IMG/VR virus record: IMGVR_UViG_3300046507_000321
Location: 1-36,157 of that record
Length of the DNA: 36,157 bases
Strand: one strand, 5' to 3'
Origin: a virus
This document shows, piece by piece, positions 14,066 to 22,175 of the stretch (positions within the stretch are counted from its first letter, which is position 1; every line of letters begins with the position of its first letter). The translations under genes and the position numbers were made by a program. The notes beneath the pieces are model-generated. The model searched no databases. It saw nothing but the letters and a program-made list of their open reading frames with translations, and was not told where the DNA came from.

Positions 14066-14278
14066 ATGAATAAACCGGAATTATTAGAACTTGAAGTAAA
14101 TACGCCAGACGGCAGAGGTGAAATATTATCACTTCACCCCAAAGGTGTTACTGTACTTATCCATCGCAAGGGGCACCAACAAGTTATGAAAGGTAGACAG
14201 CACGGTGCCGAATTACATTATTTCTACCCTTACGAAGATGTTGAGATAATTAAAGGGCAGTATAATTTCAAGGATTAA
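14066..14278 (+). CDS. Small beta-rich protein
   Basis: A 70-residue beta-rich protein: PELLELEVNTPDGRGEILSL, then HPKGVTVLIHRKGH and FYPYEDVEII. The pattern suggests an SH3/KOW-like barrel. An AAGGAG sequence abuts its ATG with no spacer. Function unknown. Confidence 0.55.
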   Translation: MNKPELLELEVNTPDGRGEILSLHPKGVTVLIHRKGHQQVMKGRQHGAELHYFYPYEDVEIIKGQYNFKD

Positions 14279-14311
14279 CCCCTTATCATCCATAAACAAG
14301 CAACAAAAGAT

Positions 14312-14506
14312 ATGAAATGTACCAAATGTGGTTCAAGTATAATGCAGGTTATGCTTCATAGAACAGCCCCGAAAGGACAAATACCTGCCGATTGGATGTG
14401 TATGCCATGTATTCAGAAACATGAGCCTGAATTGGCTAAAAACATCAAAAAAGACGATAAAGTATTAACTGATCTCAACGATATATTTTATGGAACAAAC
14501 CTTTAA
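14312..14506 (+). CDS. Small zinc-ribbon protein
   Basis: A 64-residue protein with two CxxC pairs (CTKC at residues 3-6 and CMPC at about 30-33), a probable zinc ribbon. The rest is charged and helical. The gene is preceded by TAAACAAGCA (14293-14302), 9 bp before the ATG. Its end overlaps the next gene by 17 bp. It may bind nucleic acid or a partner protein. Confidence 0.58.
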   Translation: MKCTKCGSSIMQVMLHRTAPKGQIPADWMCMPCIQKHEPELAKNIKKDDKVLTDLNDIFYGTNL

Positions 14507-15056
14507 AAATTACATCGTTAAGGATAAGGTAGCTACGCCGGAAAATCCGTTTGTGACCAACTACGGAGAAACATTTGTTGAAATGACTGGCTCTTATATC
14601 GAATGGCAGGATTTCGAGCAATGGAAACAATCCAACACCTACGCAACGGATGCACCAGATGGAACCTACCCTAAAGAGTGGTTTAATCCGATCAAACAAG
14701 TTTTCAATTGGACTTATAAAACATGGGATAGCTACCCCAATATTGAATATCTTATTCAGGACGAAATCGAAACCCGTGATTTTTTGGAGTTCAAACAACC
14801 ATCAAAACAGGCGGGAGGGGGAACGGTAGAAGAAGCTGCTGAAAAGTACGCCAAAGATCAACAAGGGTTTTATGGCGATCAAGACATTATGTATTCATCT
14901 GACGCTTTTAAAGCGGGCGCACAATGGCAATCAACCCAATTCCAGGAACAACTTAATGAGCTTCACACCATGTTGGCCAAATCAGTAGTAGACGCGGATC
15001 AGTATAATACTTTGTCGCTTAAAATCATCGAAATAAAACAATCTCTTAATACCTAA
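14490..15056 (+). CDS. Hypothetical acidic phage protein
   Basis: A 188-residue protein rich in aromatic and acidic residues (YIEWQDFEQWKQSNTYATDA). The middle contains EEAAEKYAKD and FKAGAQWQ, a short pattern (A-x-YA...AF-x-AGA-W) recurring in small phage proteins, followed by a C-terminal helix. It overlaps the zinc-ribbon gene in another frame. Function unknown. Confidence 0.6.
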   Translation: MEQTFKNYIVKDKVATPENPFVTNYGETFVEMTGSYIEWQDFEQWKQSNTYATDAPDGTYPKEWFNPIKQVFNWTYKTWDSYPNIEYLIQDEIETRDFLEFKQPSKQAGGGTVEEAAEKYAKDQQGFYGDQDIMYSSDAFKAGAQWQSTQFQEQLNELHTMLAKSVVDADQYNTLSLKIIEIKQSLNT

Positions 15057-15147
15057 AGATACGAAAAATAATTCAATTAAACCATTGATAATTAGCGAAA
15101 TAACTTTGATTATTCGGATTATTTTGCTTAAATTAGATGTATAAAAT

Positions 15148-15486
15148 ATGGAAGAATACATACTTTCAGCAGCCATTTATTTTAACGATGGCAAGGAATA
15201 TCCGGGTCAGCCTAACAATATAAAAACAGGCTTTGTGGTTACAGGTCGGAGGCATCACAATTGCTACGCTACATTGGCGGCAGTTGGCAAGGCTTTGGAT
15301 CTCGAAGAAAGGGCTTTAGTCTCATTTGAGAGGATAGACCGAGATATACAAGGCTTTGTTACCAATATCGACAGGTTTGTTGATCGTAGACAGGGATGGT
15401 TAATAGCCATTAAAGCTAATCAAGTTAAAAAAGTTCCCGATGATGTAAGTGAGGGTAATATTTTATTTAGTGAGGATTTATATTAA
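15148..15486 (+). CDS. Conserved phage hypothetical protein (RRHHNC type)
   Basis: A 112-residue protein with a pattern widespread in phages: LSAAIYFNDGKEYPGQPNNI then GFVVTGRRHHNCYATL. The clustered HHNC residues may bind metal. It follows a 91-bp AT-rich gap (15057-15147) that could hold a promoter; I see no clear box. Its stop (TAATG) overlaps the next start. Confidence 0.65.
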   Translation: MEEYILSAAIYFNDGKEYPGQPNNIKTGFVVTGRRHHNCYATLAAVGKALDLEERALVSFERIDRDIQGFVTNIDRFVDRRQGWLIAIKANQVKKVPDDVSEGNILFSEDLY

Positions 15487-15743
15487 TGCCCCGCAAACAA
15501 ACCATATCACCTGTTCAGCTTCAGGTCCTTAAAACCTTAAAGGAAGGGGGAAGAATGTTAGTATACATTACTGGCGATTGTTTCTTAGATACTAAAGATG
15601 AAACAGCGGATTGGTTTAAGCCCGAAACGATGCGGATATTAAAAGAAGCAGAGTTAATAAAAATAGTAGAACGGCCAGCCATAGGTACACATATCTACGG
15701 CTTAAGCCAAAAGGGAATTGAAGTATTAAAGAAATCAGCGTAA
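15486..15743 (+). CDS. Winged-helix-like small protein
   Basis: An 85-residue protein: SPVQLQVLKTLKEGGRMLVY, then WFKPETMRILKEAELIKIVE and YGLSQKGIEVLKK. The helix-helix-strand order and the GLSQKG ending resemble a winged-helix DNA-binding domain. It sits in the accessory block and may regulate it. The assignment is by pattern only. Confidence 0.55.
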   Translation: MPRKQTISPVQLQVLKTLKEGGRMLVYITGDCFLDTKDETADWFKPETMRILKEAELIKIVERPAIGTHIYGLSQKGIEVLKKSA

Positions 15744-16064
15744 ATGAAAGAAACAGAACCTAATCACAAAGACATTACAGAGCAACATGCCGAAAAGCAA
15801 ATTGAAAAGAAAACTGTTTTAGTCGGCTCCAAAAAGCTAAGACCAGGCCACAAATGTTTTGAAATAAACATTTTCACGGAAGAAGTTGCTGAGGCAAAGT
15901 ATGAAGCGGTAGCTCATTATCATTTGAAGTTCAAAAGAAAGATCATCATAAAGATCGGCCACGTTTATGTCAATGCTCTGAATGCTAAAAACGCCCTTAA
16001 AGTTTATTACAGAGATTACGCCCAACTTAGAAATGACGCTCGAAGAATACAAAAAGCTTCCTAA
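15744..16064 (+). CDS. Conserved phage hypothetical protein
   Basis: A 106-residue protein. A polar N-terminal 30 residues are followed by a conserved-looking core (LRPGHKCFEINIFTEEVAEA) that I recall from small phage proteins, then KRKIIIKIGHVYVNALNAKN. It overlaps the DUF1064 gene by 32 bp. Function unknown. Confidence 0.6.
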   Translation: MKETEPNHKDITEQHAEKQIEKKTVLVGSKKLRPGHKCFEINIFTEEVAEAKYEAVAHYHLKFKRKIIIKIGHVYVNALNAKNALKVYYRDYAQLRNDARRIQKAS

Positions 16065-16464
16065 ACCCAACAAGAAAATAAAGGGTGCCCGTAAATCAGA
16101 ACAGGACGGAATAAAGTTCGACAGCCAGTTAGAGAAGTACATGTATAACCTTTTAAAAGCTTCGGGAATAGAATTCGAGTTTCAAAAGGTATTTGTCCTG
16201 CAGCCGGGATTTCGTTACAGGGGAGAAGCAATAAGGCCGATCAAATCAATAGTTGACTTTTGGTTGCCTGCCTTTAATGTGATCATCGATACGAAGGGAT
16301 TTTCAACTAAGGACAGCTTAATAAAATTCAAATTGCTAAAGCGGTATTTATGGGAGAATGGCCCAGTTGATCCGACCGATTGTTTCCCTGAAATCATTAT
16401 GCCCAAGAATAAAAAAGAGTGTGAATTAACTTTAAATAAGATTTTATATAAACAAGCAAGTTAA
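16033..16464 (+). CDS. DUF1064 phage nuclease-like protein
   Basis: A 143-residue protein of the DUF1064 type, with a PD-(D/E)XK-like nuclease core. It has KFDSQLEKYMYNLLKASGIE (first acidic helix), SIVDFWLPAFN (catalytic Asp) and IIDTKGF (D-x-K motif), then a long basic helix. The frame is open to an ATG at 15982, but the family start is MTLEEYKKLP at 16033. Possible roles are Holliday-junction cleavage or DNA processing. Its end (KQAS*) overlies the TAAACAAGCA junction string. Confidence 0.78.
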   Translation: MTLEEYKKLPKPNKKIKGARKSEQDGIKFDSQLEKYMYNLLKASGIEFEFQKVFVLQPGFRYRGEAIRPIKSIVDFWLPAFNVIIDTKGFSTKDSLIKFKLLKRYLWENGPVDPTDCFPEIIMPKNKKECELTLNKILYKQAS

Positions 16465-16479
16465 ACTTAAATCAATTTT

Positions 16480-16641
16480 ATGCAAACTATCATTACAGAA
16501 ATCGAGAACCAAATCAGAAACAGAGAAGAAAATCTTCGTTACCAAAAACAAGACGCTGAACGTAATCAGCTAAGATTAGCCGAAGATCAGGAAACGGTTA
16601 AAAGGCTAAAGGAAGAACTGGAGGTTCTAAAGAAACGCTAA
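16480..16641 (+). CDS. Small coiled-coil protein
   Basis: A 53-residue protein, MQTIITEIENQIRNREENLR onward, almost wholly charged with heptad-like Leu/Ile positions, so likely a single coiled coil. It lies 15 bp after the DUF1064 gene and directly before a strong terminator. TAAACAAGCA lies at 16449-16458, just upstream. Confidence 0.6.
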   Translation: MQTIITEIENQIRNREENLRYQKQDAERNQLRLAEDQETVKRLKEELEVLKKR

Positions 16642-16646
16642 TTATT

Positions 16647-16672
16647 GGGGCTTAACCGCCCCTTTATATTTT
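16647..16672 (+). terminator. Rho-independent-type terminator
   Basis: GGGGC (16647-16651) pairs with GCCCC (16658-16662) across a 6-nt loop, followed by TTTATATTTT. It closes the preceding rightward operon section; readthrough or a new promoter would feed 16699-17363. Confidence 0.72.
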
Positions 16673-16698
16673 AAGATTTTATATACAAAGAAAACAGC

Positions 16699-16989
16699 AT
16701 GAATAAAGACGTATTAGCCCACAAAATTTATAACAAATACTGCGAGTCGGTAGGGGGTAAGGCATTTAACGGAGATCCGCTTCCAAAAGCAGAAGAGTTC
16801 TTTAATGACCCGGCAAAGCAAAAGCAAGCCGATGCTTGGCGAGAATCCACAAAGGAAATATACGAGCTATTATTAGCTACAACTCAAAACCTGGGGCACC
16901 CTGCGTATGGTTTAAGTTCGTCCACGACTATTGGGATTGATGAACTACGTGAACGAGCATTTGATTTTTTAGAAGTCCCAAAAAGGTAA
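16699..16989 (+). CDS. Conserved phage hypothetical protein
   Basis: A 96-residue protein with a recurrent phage pattern: HKIYNKYCESVGGKAFNGDP then LPKAEEFFNDPAKQKQADAW. The N-terminal half is conserved-looking and the rest helical. Function unknown. It follows a terminator, so a promoter may lie in 16665-16698; none is clear. Confidence 0.62.
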   Translation: MNKDVLAHKIYNKYCESVGGKAFNGDPLPKAEEFFNDPAKQKQADAWRESTKEIYELLLATTQNLGHPAYGLSSSTTIGIDELRERAFDFLEVPKR

Positions 16990-17011
16990 TCTATTCACCT
17001 AAACAAGCAGT

Positions 17012-17176
17012 ATGAATAACGAGAACGTCCTTTGTTTCTTTAGATACAAGAATCATCCAGTAGTAATTACTGAAATAAGTAGATCATTTTATGAATCATT
17101 GAGGCGATGGATAATAAAAGGGGTAGCTACTGAACTTACTGAAATCCAAATCATAAAACCTAAACAAGCAAGCTGA
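17012..17176 (+). CDS. Small hypothetical protein
   Basis: A 54-residue protein: MNNENVLCFFRYKNHPVVIT then EISRSFYESLRRWIIKGVAT. Both ends are marked by TAAACAAGCA: one copy 2 bp before the ATG (17000-17009), and another within its terminal PKQAS codons (17161-17170). This suggests a cassette inserted at that string. No family recognised. Confidence 0.55.
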   Translation: MNNENVLCFFRYKNHPVVITEISRSFYESLRRWIIKGVATELTEIQIIKPKQAS

Positions 17177-17180
17177 AAGA

Positions 17181-17363
17181 ATGAAGCCTCCGGATGTTTT
17201 AATAATCGGCTGCGATACACCAAAAACCGCAGAAAAAGTACAAAACCTATTCGATTTAGCAGAATGGGCATACAAGTACCAGGATAAATACATCATGCGC
17301 AGGTGTATTGAGCGAATAAAAGAGATTGCAAATTTTGATAATTATATTTTTTCTACCAATTAA
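17181..17363 (+). CDS. Small hypothetical protein
   Basis: A 60-residue protein: MKPPDVLIIGCDTPKTAEKV and then NLFDLAEWAYKYQDKYIMRR. Likely helical after the first strand. TAAACAAGCA lies 10 bp upstream. It is the last early-side gene before the late control region. Confidence 0.52.
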   Translation: MKPPDVLIIGCDTPKTAEKVQNLFDLAEWAYKYQDKYIMRRCIERIKEIANFDNYIFSTN

Positions 17364-17461
17364 TTATTAATTATGAAATCAGGTCACGGGCCAAGACAAA
17401 GAGTTTTGAAGATATTATAATTAATAACCTTTTTACCGACATCGGCAATATGGTAATTGCA

Positions 17462-17527
17462 AGTAAAAACTATTTTACTATTTGACAAGTTTGTTTTACA
17501 TATTGTCGAAGATTATTATTATATTTG
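17462..17527 (+). promoter_or_regulatory. Late control region before terminase genes
   Basis: AGTAAAA-ACTA-TTTTACT (17462-17479) is a perfect inverted repeat. It is followed by AGTTTGTTTTACAT and then TATATTTG (17520-17527), a match to the Bacteroidota -7 box TAnnTTTG. A near copy of this set occurs at 22406-22467 before the protease/capsid genes. A -33 box is not convincing. The small terminase ATG is 20 bp downstream. Confidence 0.65.
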
Positions 17528-17547
17528 GTAAGTATACAAGTATCAAA

Positions 17548-18003
17548 ATGCCAGCAGGAAGGCCAAGAACATTTACGGTTGAAGAATTCTCTCAAGCATG
17601 GGATGATTATTTCAATTGGGTTGATAATAACCCCTGGTATAAGAACGAAGCTATTAAAGCCGGTGAGAATGCCGGAATGATCATAAAGATACCTACAGCC
17701 AGACCATATTCTGAGATCGGTTTTTGTGCTTACAATGATTTAGGGGAGCATTATATTAATCAACTTGCCAAGTCATTAGAGGGCAGAGAAGATGAAGAAA
17801 GCCAACAATTTTCGTATATCTTAACACGGGCACGGGCAAAATGTAAAAGCCAAAAGTTTGAGGGCGCTGCTGTTGGAGCCTTTAATGCAAATATCATAGC
17901 AAGGGATTTGGGTTTAGCTGATAAGAACCAGGTCGATCATACAACGAACGGGAAGGATATAGTTGCGATAAGGGTTGTTGATATAGATGGATCTGAAATT
18001 TAA
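17548..18003 (+). CDS. terS: Terminase small subunit
   Basis: A 151-residue protein in the terminase small-subunit position, overlapping TerL by 17 bp. It begins MPAGRPRTFTVEEFSQAWDD. An upstream ATG at 17482 is in frame but crosses the promoter element, so the start at 17548 is better. The middle has a DNA-binding/oligomerisation-type helical region and a conserved-looking ILTRARAKCKSQKFEGAAVG. Small subunits bind the packaging site and hand DNA to the large subunit. The assignment rests mainly on position and general sequence. Confidence 0.78.
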   Translation: MPAGRPRTFTVEEFSQAWDDYFNWVDNNPWYKNEAIKAGENAGMIIKIPTARPYSEIGFCAYNDLGEHYINQLAKSLEGREDEESQQFSYILTRARAKCKSQKFEGAAVGAFNANIIARDLGLADKNQVDHTTNGKDIVAIRVVDIDGSEI

Positions 18004-19312
18004 GACATTCGAAAAACAACGTACCGCACTCAGACGGTTAAGAGATAATTCCACTAACGAGGTTTTATATGGTGGTGGTGCCCGTGGTGGTAAATCATGG
18101 CTAGGCACAGGATGGGTGATAATGGAATGTATTCAAAAGCCTAAATCATCATGGTTAATTGCAAGGGAAGAACTTACCAAACTTAAAGATACTACACTAA
18201 TAACCTTTTTTAAGGTCGCTTCTGATTTGGGCATAAGAGATCAGTTTGATTACAATGCTCAAAGCAATACCGCTATATTCACCAACGGTTCAATTATCTT
18301 TTTCAGGGAATTAAAATACATACCGTCCGATCCCGAATTTGACAGGATTGGATCTTATGACCTTACCGGTTGTTTTATCGATGAATCGCAGCAGATACAC
18401 CCAAAGGCAATAAGTGTGTTACGTGGTAGGTTCTCAGTGTTATCTGGTGAAGGATGGAAAACTATCCCTAAATCATTATATACCTGTAACCCGGCAAAAA
18501 ATTGGATCTATACAGAATTTGTAAAGCCAGAGAAGGATAATACATTGCCATTTCACAGGGCATTTATTAAATCACTTGCAACAGACAATCCAACGGTATC
18601 GCCTGACTATATATCCAACTTAATGAAGTCGGATAAAGTTACAAGGGAAAGGCTTTTACATGGTAATTTTGAATATGACGATGATCCATCGGCCCTAATG
18701 TCATTCGATAAGATAACAGACATTTTTACCAATTCATTTGTACCTGGTGGCGAGAAATATATAACGGCAGATATTGCCCGTTTCGGTGGTGATAAAACGG
18801 TTATCGGTATCTGGGATGGGTTAAGGCTTATCCATGTAGAAACAATGGCTAAGAACAGCGTTACGCAGGCAACGGAAGAAATTATAAGATTAGCAGGTAA
18901 ATACCAGGTGCCTATATCCAATATTATTTGTGACGAGGATGGTGTAGGAGGCGGTTGCGTTGATATCCTAAACTGTAACGGATTCGTAAACAATAGCACA
19001 GCTTTACCTAATCCCGAAACAGGCGAACAGGAGAACTACAACCACCTAAAAAGCCAGTGTTATTTCAAGTTGGCCGAACTGGTGAACGGCAGCAAGATTT
19101 ACCTGAATATAACGGACATTTCAATAAAATCAGACCTGATCCAAGAGCTTGAACAGGTTAAACAGCATAACATGGATAAGGACGCCAAGCGGCAGGTTAT
19201 TCCAAAAGATAAAGTAAAAGAGATATTAGGCAGATCACCGGACATTTCCGATATGGTAATGATGCGTATGTGGTTTGAGTACAGACGTGAAAGAGTATTT
19301 TATATAGCATAA
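17987..19312 (+). CDS. terL: Terminase large subunit
   Basis: A 441-residue packaging motor. The ATPase half has Walker A GGGARGGKS (29-37), Walker B GCFIDE (128-133) and a coupling motif at CNP (167-169). The nuclease half has carboxylates at D262 (TADIARFGGDK), around D317-D319 (ICDEDGVGGG) and D422 (ISDMVMM), giving an RNase H-like fold. It cuts concatemers and drives DNA into the prohead. It overlaps TerS at the 5' end and ends 1 bp before the portal gene. The family is clear; whether packaging is headful or cohesive-end is not visible from it. Confidence 0.95.
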   Translation: MDLKFKTFEKQRTALRRLRDNSTNEVLYGGGARGGKSWLGTGWVIMECIQKPKSSWLIAREELTKLKDTTLITFFKVASDLGIRDQFDYNAQSNTAIFTNGSIIFFRELKYIPSDPEFDRIGSYDLTGCFIDESQQIHPKAISVLRGRFSVLSGEGWKTIPKSLYTCNPAKNWIYTEFVKPEKDNTLPFHRAFIKSLATDNPTVSPDYISNLMKSDKVTRERLLHGNFEYDDDPSALMSFDKITDIFTNSFVPGGEKYITADIARFGGDKTVIGIWDGLRLIHVETMAKNSVTQATEEIIRLAGKYQVPISNIICDEDGVGGGCVDILNCNGFVNNSTALPNPETGEQENYNHLKSQCYFKLAELVNGSKIYLNITDISIKSDLIQELEQVKQHNMDKDAKRQVIPKDKVKEILGRSPDISDMVMMRMWFEYRRERVFYIA

Positions 19313-19313
19313 T

Positions 19314-20765
19314 ATGGCGTGGTGGAATAATGTGAAAGGGGTGCGTATGGCGTCCGAACAGGAAAGTAAAATGCTTGCAGAAATTGAAGGCATTAAAGCT
19401 CAGTTACAAACGGGAGTATTGCCGAAAGACCAGGCGAATCTACTCAATCAGATGGTTTACTCATTCTTTAACAATGGCGGTGTAAGCTATTTGCCTTATA
19501 ACTCGCAAACCTACGTTAAGGAAGGGTACATGAGTAATGAGATCATCTACTCGATTGTAACCCGTATTCTTGACAAAAAGAAGATAGCGCCACTGGAACT
19601 ATTAAAAAAGGTTCCAGATCAAAAGAGCGCATTGCTTAAGTACAAATCATTTAAGTACGACAGCAAGCCAACGAGCCAGGCAATGAAATCTTCTTTCAGG
19701 AAGAAAGCTTTGGAAGAAATTGAAAAAGGCGATCTTAACGACCTGCTTCAACGGCCAAACCCACAGCAAAACACGGAAGAGTTTATTGAAGCCGCTGCCG
19801 GTTTCTGGAACCTCTGTGGGGAGGTGTTTATTTATGGCGTATCACCAGAAAATGGCCCGAATGCCGGATGCTTTAAAGAACTATATGTACTGCCTTCTCA
19901 TTTGGTTGAGATTGTTCAGGGTGACGTATTTGAGCCGGTAAGAGGGTATAAGCTTTTAATTGGTGAGCAGAAAATAGAAATCCCCGCGGCTAATGTATTA
20001 CACATGAAGCGTTGGAATCCGTTTTGGGATTTATCCGGCACGCAATTACGCGGCCAATCACCATTAAGGGCAGGAGTAAAGCGTTTAGCGATTAATAACA
20101 AGTCAATTGATTTCCGTGGAGGTGCTTTAGAAAACGGTGGTGTAGCCGGACTGATCACGCCAAGGGATGAAAAGACAAACTGGCAACCAGGGCAGGTTAA
20201 CGCGATTAACGATAAGGTTAAGGATAAGATACTAGGATCAGACAACGCAAACAAGATCATTGCTTTCTCGCAGTCGGTTGATTATACGCAAGTCGGCATG
20301 TCACCGGTTGATCTGCAGGTTTTAGAAGGGATGCGCGACGATGTACCGGGGCTTTGTGGTTTGTGGGGTTTCCCTCCAGTGTTATTAGGTTATAAGGACG
20401 CAACCTTTGAGAACCAGGAGAAAGCGCAAAAGGCTTTGGTTTCCAATATCTGTTTGCCGTTCTATAACAACTTTGAAAACAAGTTAGTCAATTGGCTAAT
20501 GCCAGCTTATAACAAGCGGGATAAATGCGAATATGTAGTTGATTTTGATACTACGGTTTTTGCAGAGCTTCAGCCGGACCTTAAACTAATCAAAGAAGTA
20601 TTTGGCAACAGCTACCAGGTGAAAGGAAACGAATACAGGGAAATGATCGGCCTTGAAGAAGATCCCGACATGGATAAGTTTTTTATCCCTAACAACCTTA
20701 TGAGCTTAGATGAATTCAATTCAGTTGATCAACCTATTGATCCAAACGCACAGCAAGATTATTAA
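19314..20765 (+). CDS. Portal protein
   Basis: A 483-residue portal, the ring at the DNA-entry vertex. HK97-family features: a start YLPYNSQTYVKEGYMSNEII, a clip region around VLPSHLVEIVQGDVFEPVRG and LHMKRWNPFWDLSGTQLRGQ, and the end VVDFDTTVFAELQPDLKLIK. Length is typical for the family. Its stop overlaps the next start (TAATG). Placement between TerL and the head genes supports the call. Confidence 0.9.
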   Translation: MAWWNNVKGVRMASEQESKMLAEIEGIKAQLQTGVLPKDQANLLNQMVYSFFNNGGVSYLPYNSQTYVKEGYMSNEIIYSIVTRILDKKKIAPLELLKKVPDQKSALLKYKSFKYDSKPTSQAMKSSFRKKALEEIEKGDLNDLLQRPNPQQNTEEFIEAAAGFWNLCGEVFIYGVSPENGPNAGCFKELYVLPSHLVEIVQGDVFEPVRGYKLLIGEQKIEIPAANVLHMKRWNPFWDLSGTQLRGQSPLRAGVKRLAINNKSIDFRGGALENGGVAGLITPRDEKTNWQPGQVNAINDKVKDKILGSDNANKIIAFSQSVDYTQVGMSPVDLQVLEGMRDDVPGLCGLWGFPPVLLGYKDATFENQEKAQKALVSNICLPFYNNFENKLVNWLMPAYNKRDKCEYVVDFDTTVFAELQPDLKLIKEVFGNSYQVKGNEYREMIGLEEDPDMDKFFIPNNLMSLDEFNSVDQPIDPNAQQDY

Positions 20766-21595
20766 TGCCATCTGATAAACACATATCAAGAGTATTCGCT
20801 CAACGTCACAGGCAGTATGAGAAGCGCTCACAACGTGCTTATCTAGCTGCCTTAAACGCCCAGGTAAACGAGGCGGCTAAGCACCTGCCTAATATTGTCG
20901 CGTTCACCAATGCGATCAACAACTTATCACCCGAGCCGGTAAAAATCGCCTTCCAGAAATGCTACAAATCTATTATCCTTGACGCAGGCGGGCAGCAATT
21001 AGCAGAGCTTCACCGCAACATCGGGCAAAAGGGCGTGTTTGATACGTCTTTCTATAAATCAGACTGGATAAAGAGGCTTAAGGATTGGTACGATGAACAC
21101 GGAGGCAACAGGGTAAAGGAAATCACCGAAACTACCAAGCGCAGGTTAAGAGACGCATTAAAAAATAGTTATACCGATAATGAAGGAATGAGCAACCAGG
21201 AGCGGGCAAAGCTGATCTATGACGAAATATCCGATCCGGATTATAATAGATACCGCTCGCTAGTGATTGCGCGTACAGAGGCCACAACAGCCGCGAACCT
21301 GGGCCATTCTATTGCAGCCGATAGTTTATCAGACAGGCTTAACATGAAATTGGAGAAAAGATGGATTCCGACCATTGACAGCCGTACCCGTGACGCGCAC
21401 GAATTAATGCTACTTTCACCTACCATCGATAAGGATGAATTGTTTGATGTAGGAGGGGAGTTACTGGCTCAGCCTGGTGATCCTGCAGGAAGCGCAAGAA
21501 ATGTAATTAACTGTAGATGCAGGGTTGTTTATACGGTGGTTAGAAATTCAAGCGGTAGGATCATGCCGAATGAGTTAGAAAGCATCAGCGTTTAG
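20765..21595 (+). CDS. Mu F-like head morphogenesis protein
   Basis: A 276-residue protein related to the Phage_Mu_F family. The C-terminal part has the diagnostic YRSLVIARTEATTAANLGHS, WIPTIDSRTRDAHELM, QPGDPAGS and NVINCRCRVVYTV. Such proteins are minor head proteins attached to the portal. The N-terminal ~110 residues are helical. Its last 21 bp overlap the convergent DUF4468 gene, a common sign of a gene captured into the head operon. Confidence 0.88.
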   Translation: MPSDKHISRVFAQRHRQYEKRSQRAYLAALNAQVNEAAKHLPNIVAFTNAINNLSPEPVKIAFQKCYKSIILDAGGQQLAELHRNIGQKGVFDTSFYKSDWIKRLKDWYDEHGGNRVKEITETTKRRLRDALKNSYTDNEGMSNQERAKLIYDEISDPDYNRYRSLVIARTEATTAANLGHSIAADSLSDRLNMKLEKRWIPTIDSRTRDAHELMLLSPTIDKDELFDVGGELLAQPGDPAGSARNVINCRCRVVYTVVRNSSGRIMPNELESISV

Positions 21596-22129
21596 GTTAC
21601 TCATGTTTGATTTAAGGCTTTGAATTAAGTTCCTAACTTTCGTATCGGCAAAGATAAATTCCTTTTCATAGCGTTTGATTGCCGCCTTCTTGCTTTCGAA
21701 TGGAAGCTTTTTCACTTCATCATGAAGATAATGGCTATATCCTTCGGATATCTGGTAAACGGAGCCGCCGCCATCCATGGTGAGATCATAAACCCTGTAT
21801 CTGTATTTACCGTCCTTAATATCAACCGCTATGGTGTAGTTAAAATAAGAGTTGGTATTATAACCAAATCCGGCTTGAAATAGCTCTGATCCTTTACCGA
21901 TCAATTGATGGCTTACTCTGTCGTTAACCCTTAATACCGATTTTGAGTTATTAAATGTATTTGCAAACCATGTCTGAGCAAGCGTAAAGAGCCTATCTGC
22001 GGATGCTGTTGAATCCTTGATTACAACAACTTCTTCATAGACTATAGCACTATCTTTTAAAGGGAGTTCTATTTTTTGCGCCTTGGCGAACAGAGGTAAT
22101 AAGAATAGGATAAGGATAAGTTTCTTCAT
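21575..22129 (-). CDS. Secreted DUF4468 protein (leftward cargo gene)
   Basis: A 184-residue protein with an N-terminal signal peptide (MKKLILILFLLPLFAKAQ, cleavage after Ala-17 or nearby). The mature region has the DUF4468/TBP-like pattern of Bacteroidota: VNDRVSHQLIGKGSELF, then YFNYTIAVDIKDGKYRYRVY and ISEGYSHYLHDEVKKLP. It is exported and perhaps periplasmic. It lies opposite in direction to the head genes and convergently overlaps the Mu-F-like gene by 21 bp. It has no structural role by homology. It is probably a cargo gene expressed from its own promoter in the lysogen, altering the host envelope. Confidence 0.8.
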   Translation of the reverse strand: MKKLILILFLLPLFAKAQKIELPLKDSAIVYEEVVVIKDSTASADRLFTLAQTWFANTFNNSKSVLRVNDRVSHQLIGKGSELFQAGFGYNTNSYFNYTIAVDIKDGKYRYRVYDLTMDGGGSVYQISEGYSHYLHDEVKKLPFESKKAAIKRYEKEFIFADTKVRNLIQSLKSNMSNLNADAF

Positions 22130-22175
22130 ATAACAAATAAGAGCGGACTAATATAGAAAGGTTTAATTAATCTAC

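Noticed and set aside
11795-17363. A known defence or toxin-antitoxin system among small genes
   Set aside because: No motif of known toxins, antitoxins or defence nucleases was recognised. The block remains unassigned.
18607-18999. Leftward frame of 130 codons inside the large terminase gene
   Set aside because: Antisense shadow of a well-supported gene; hydrophobic low-complexity composition is typical of such frames.
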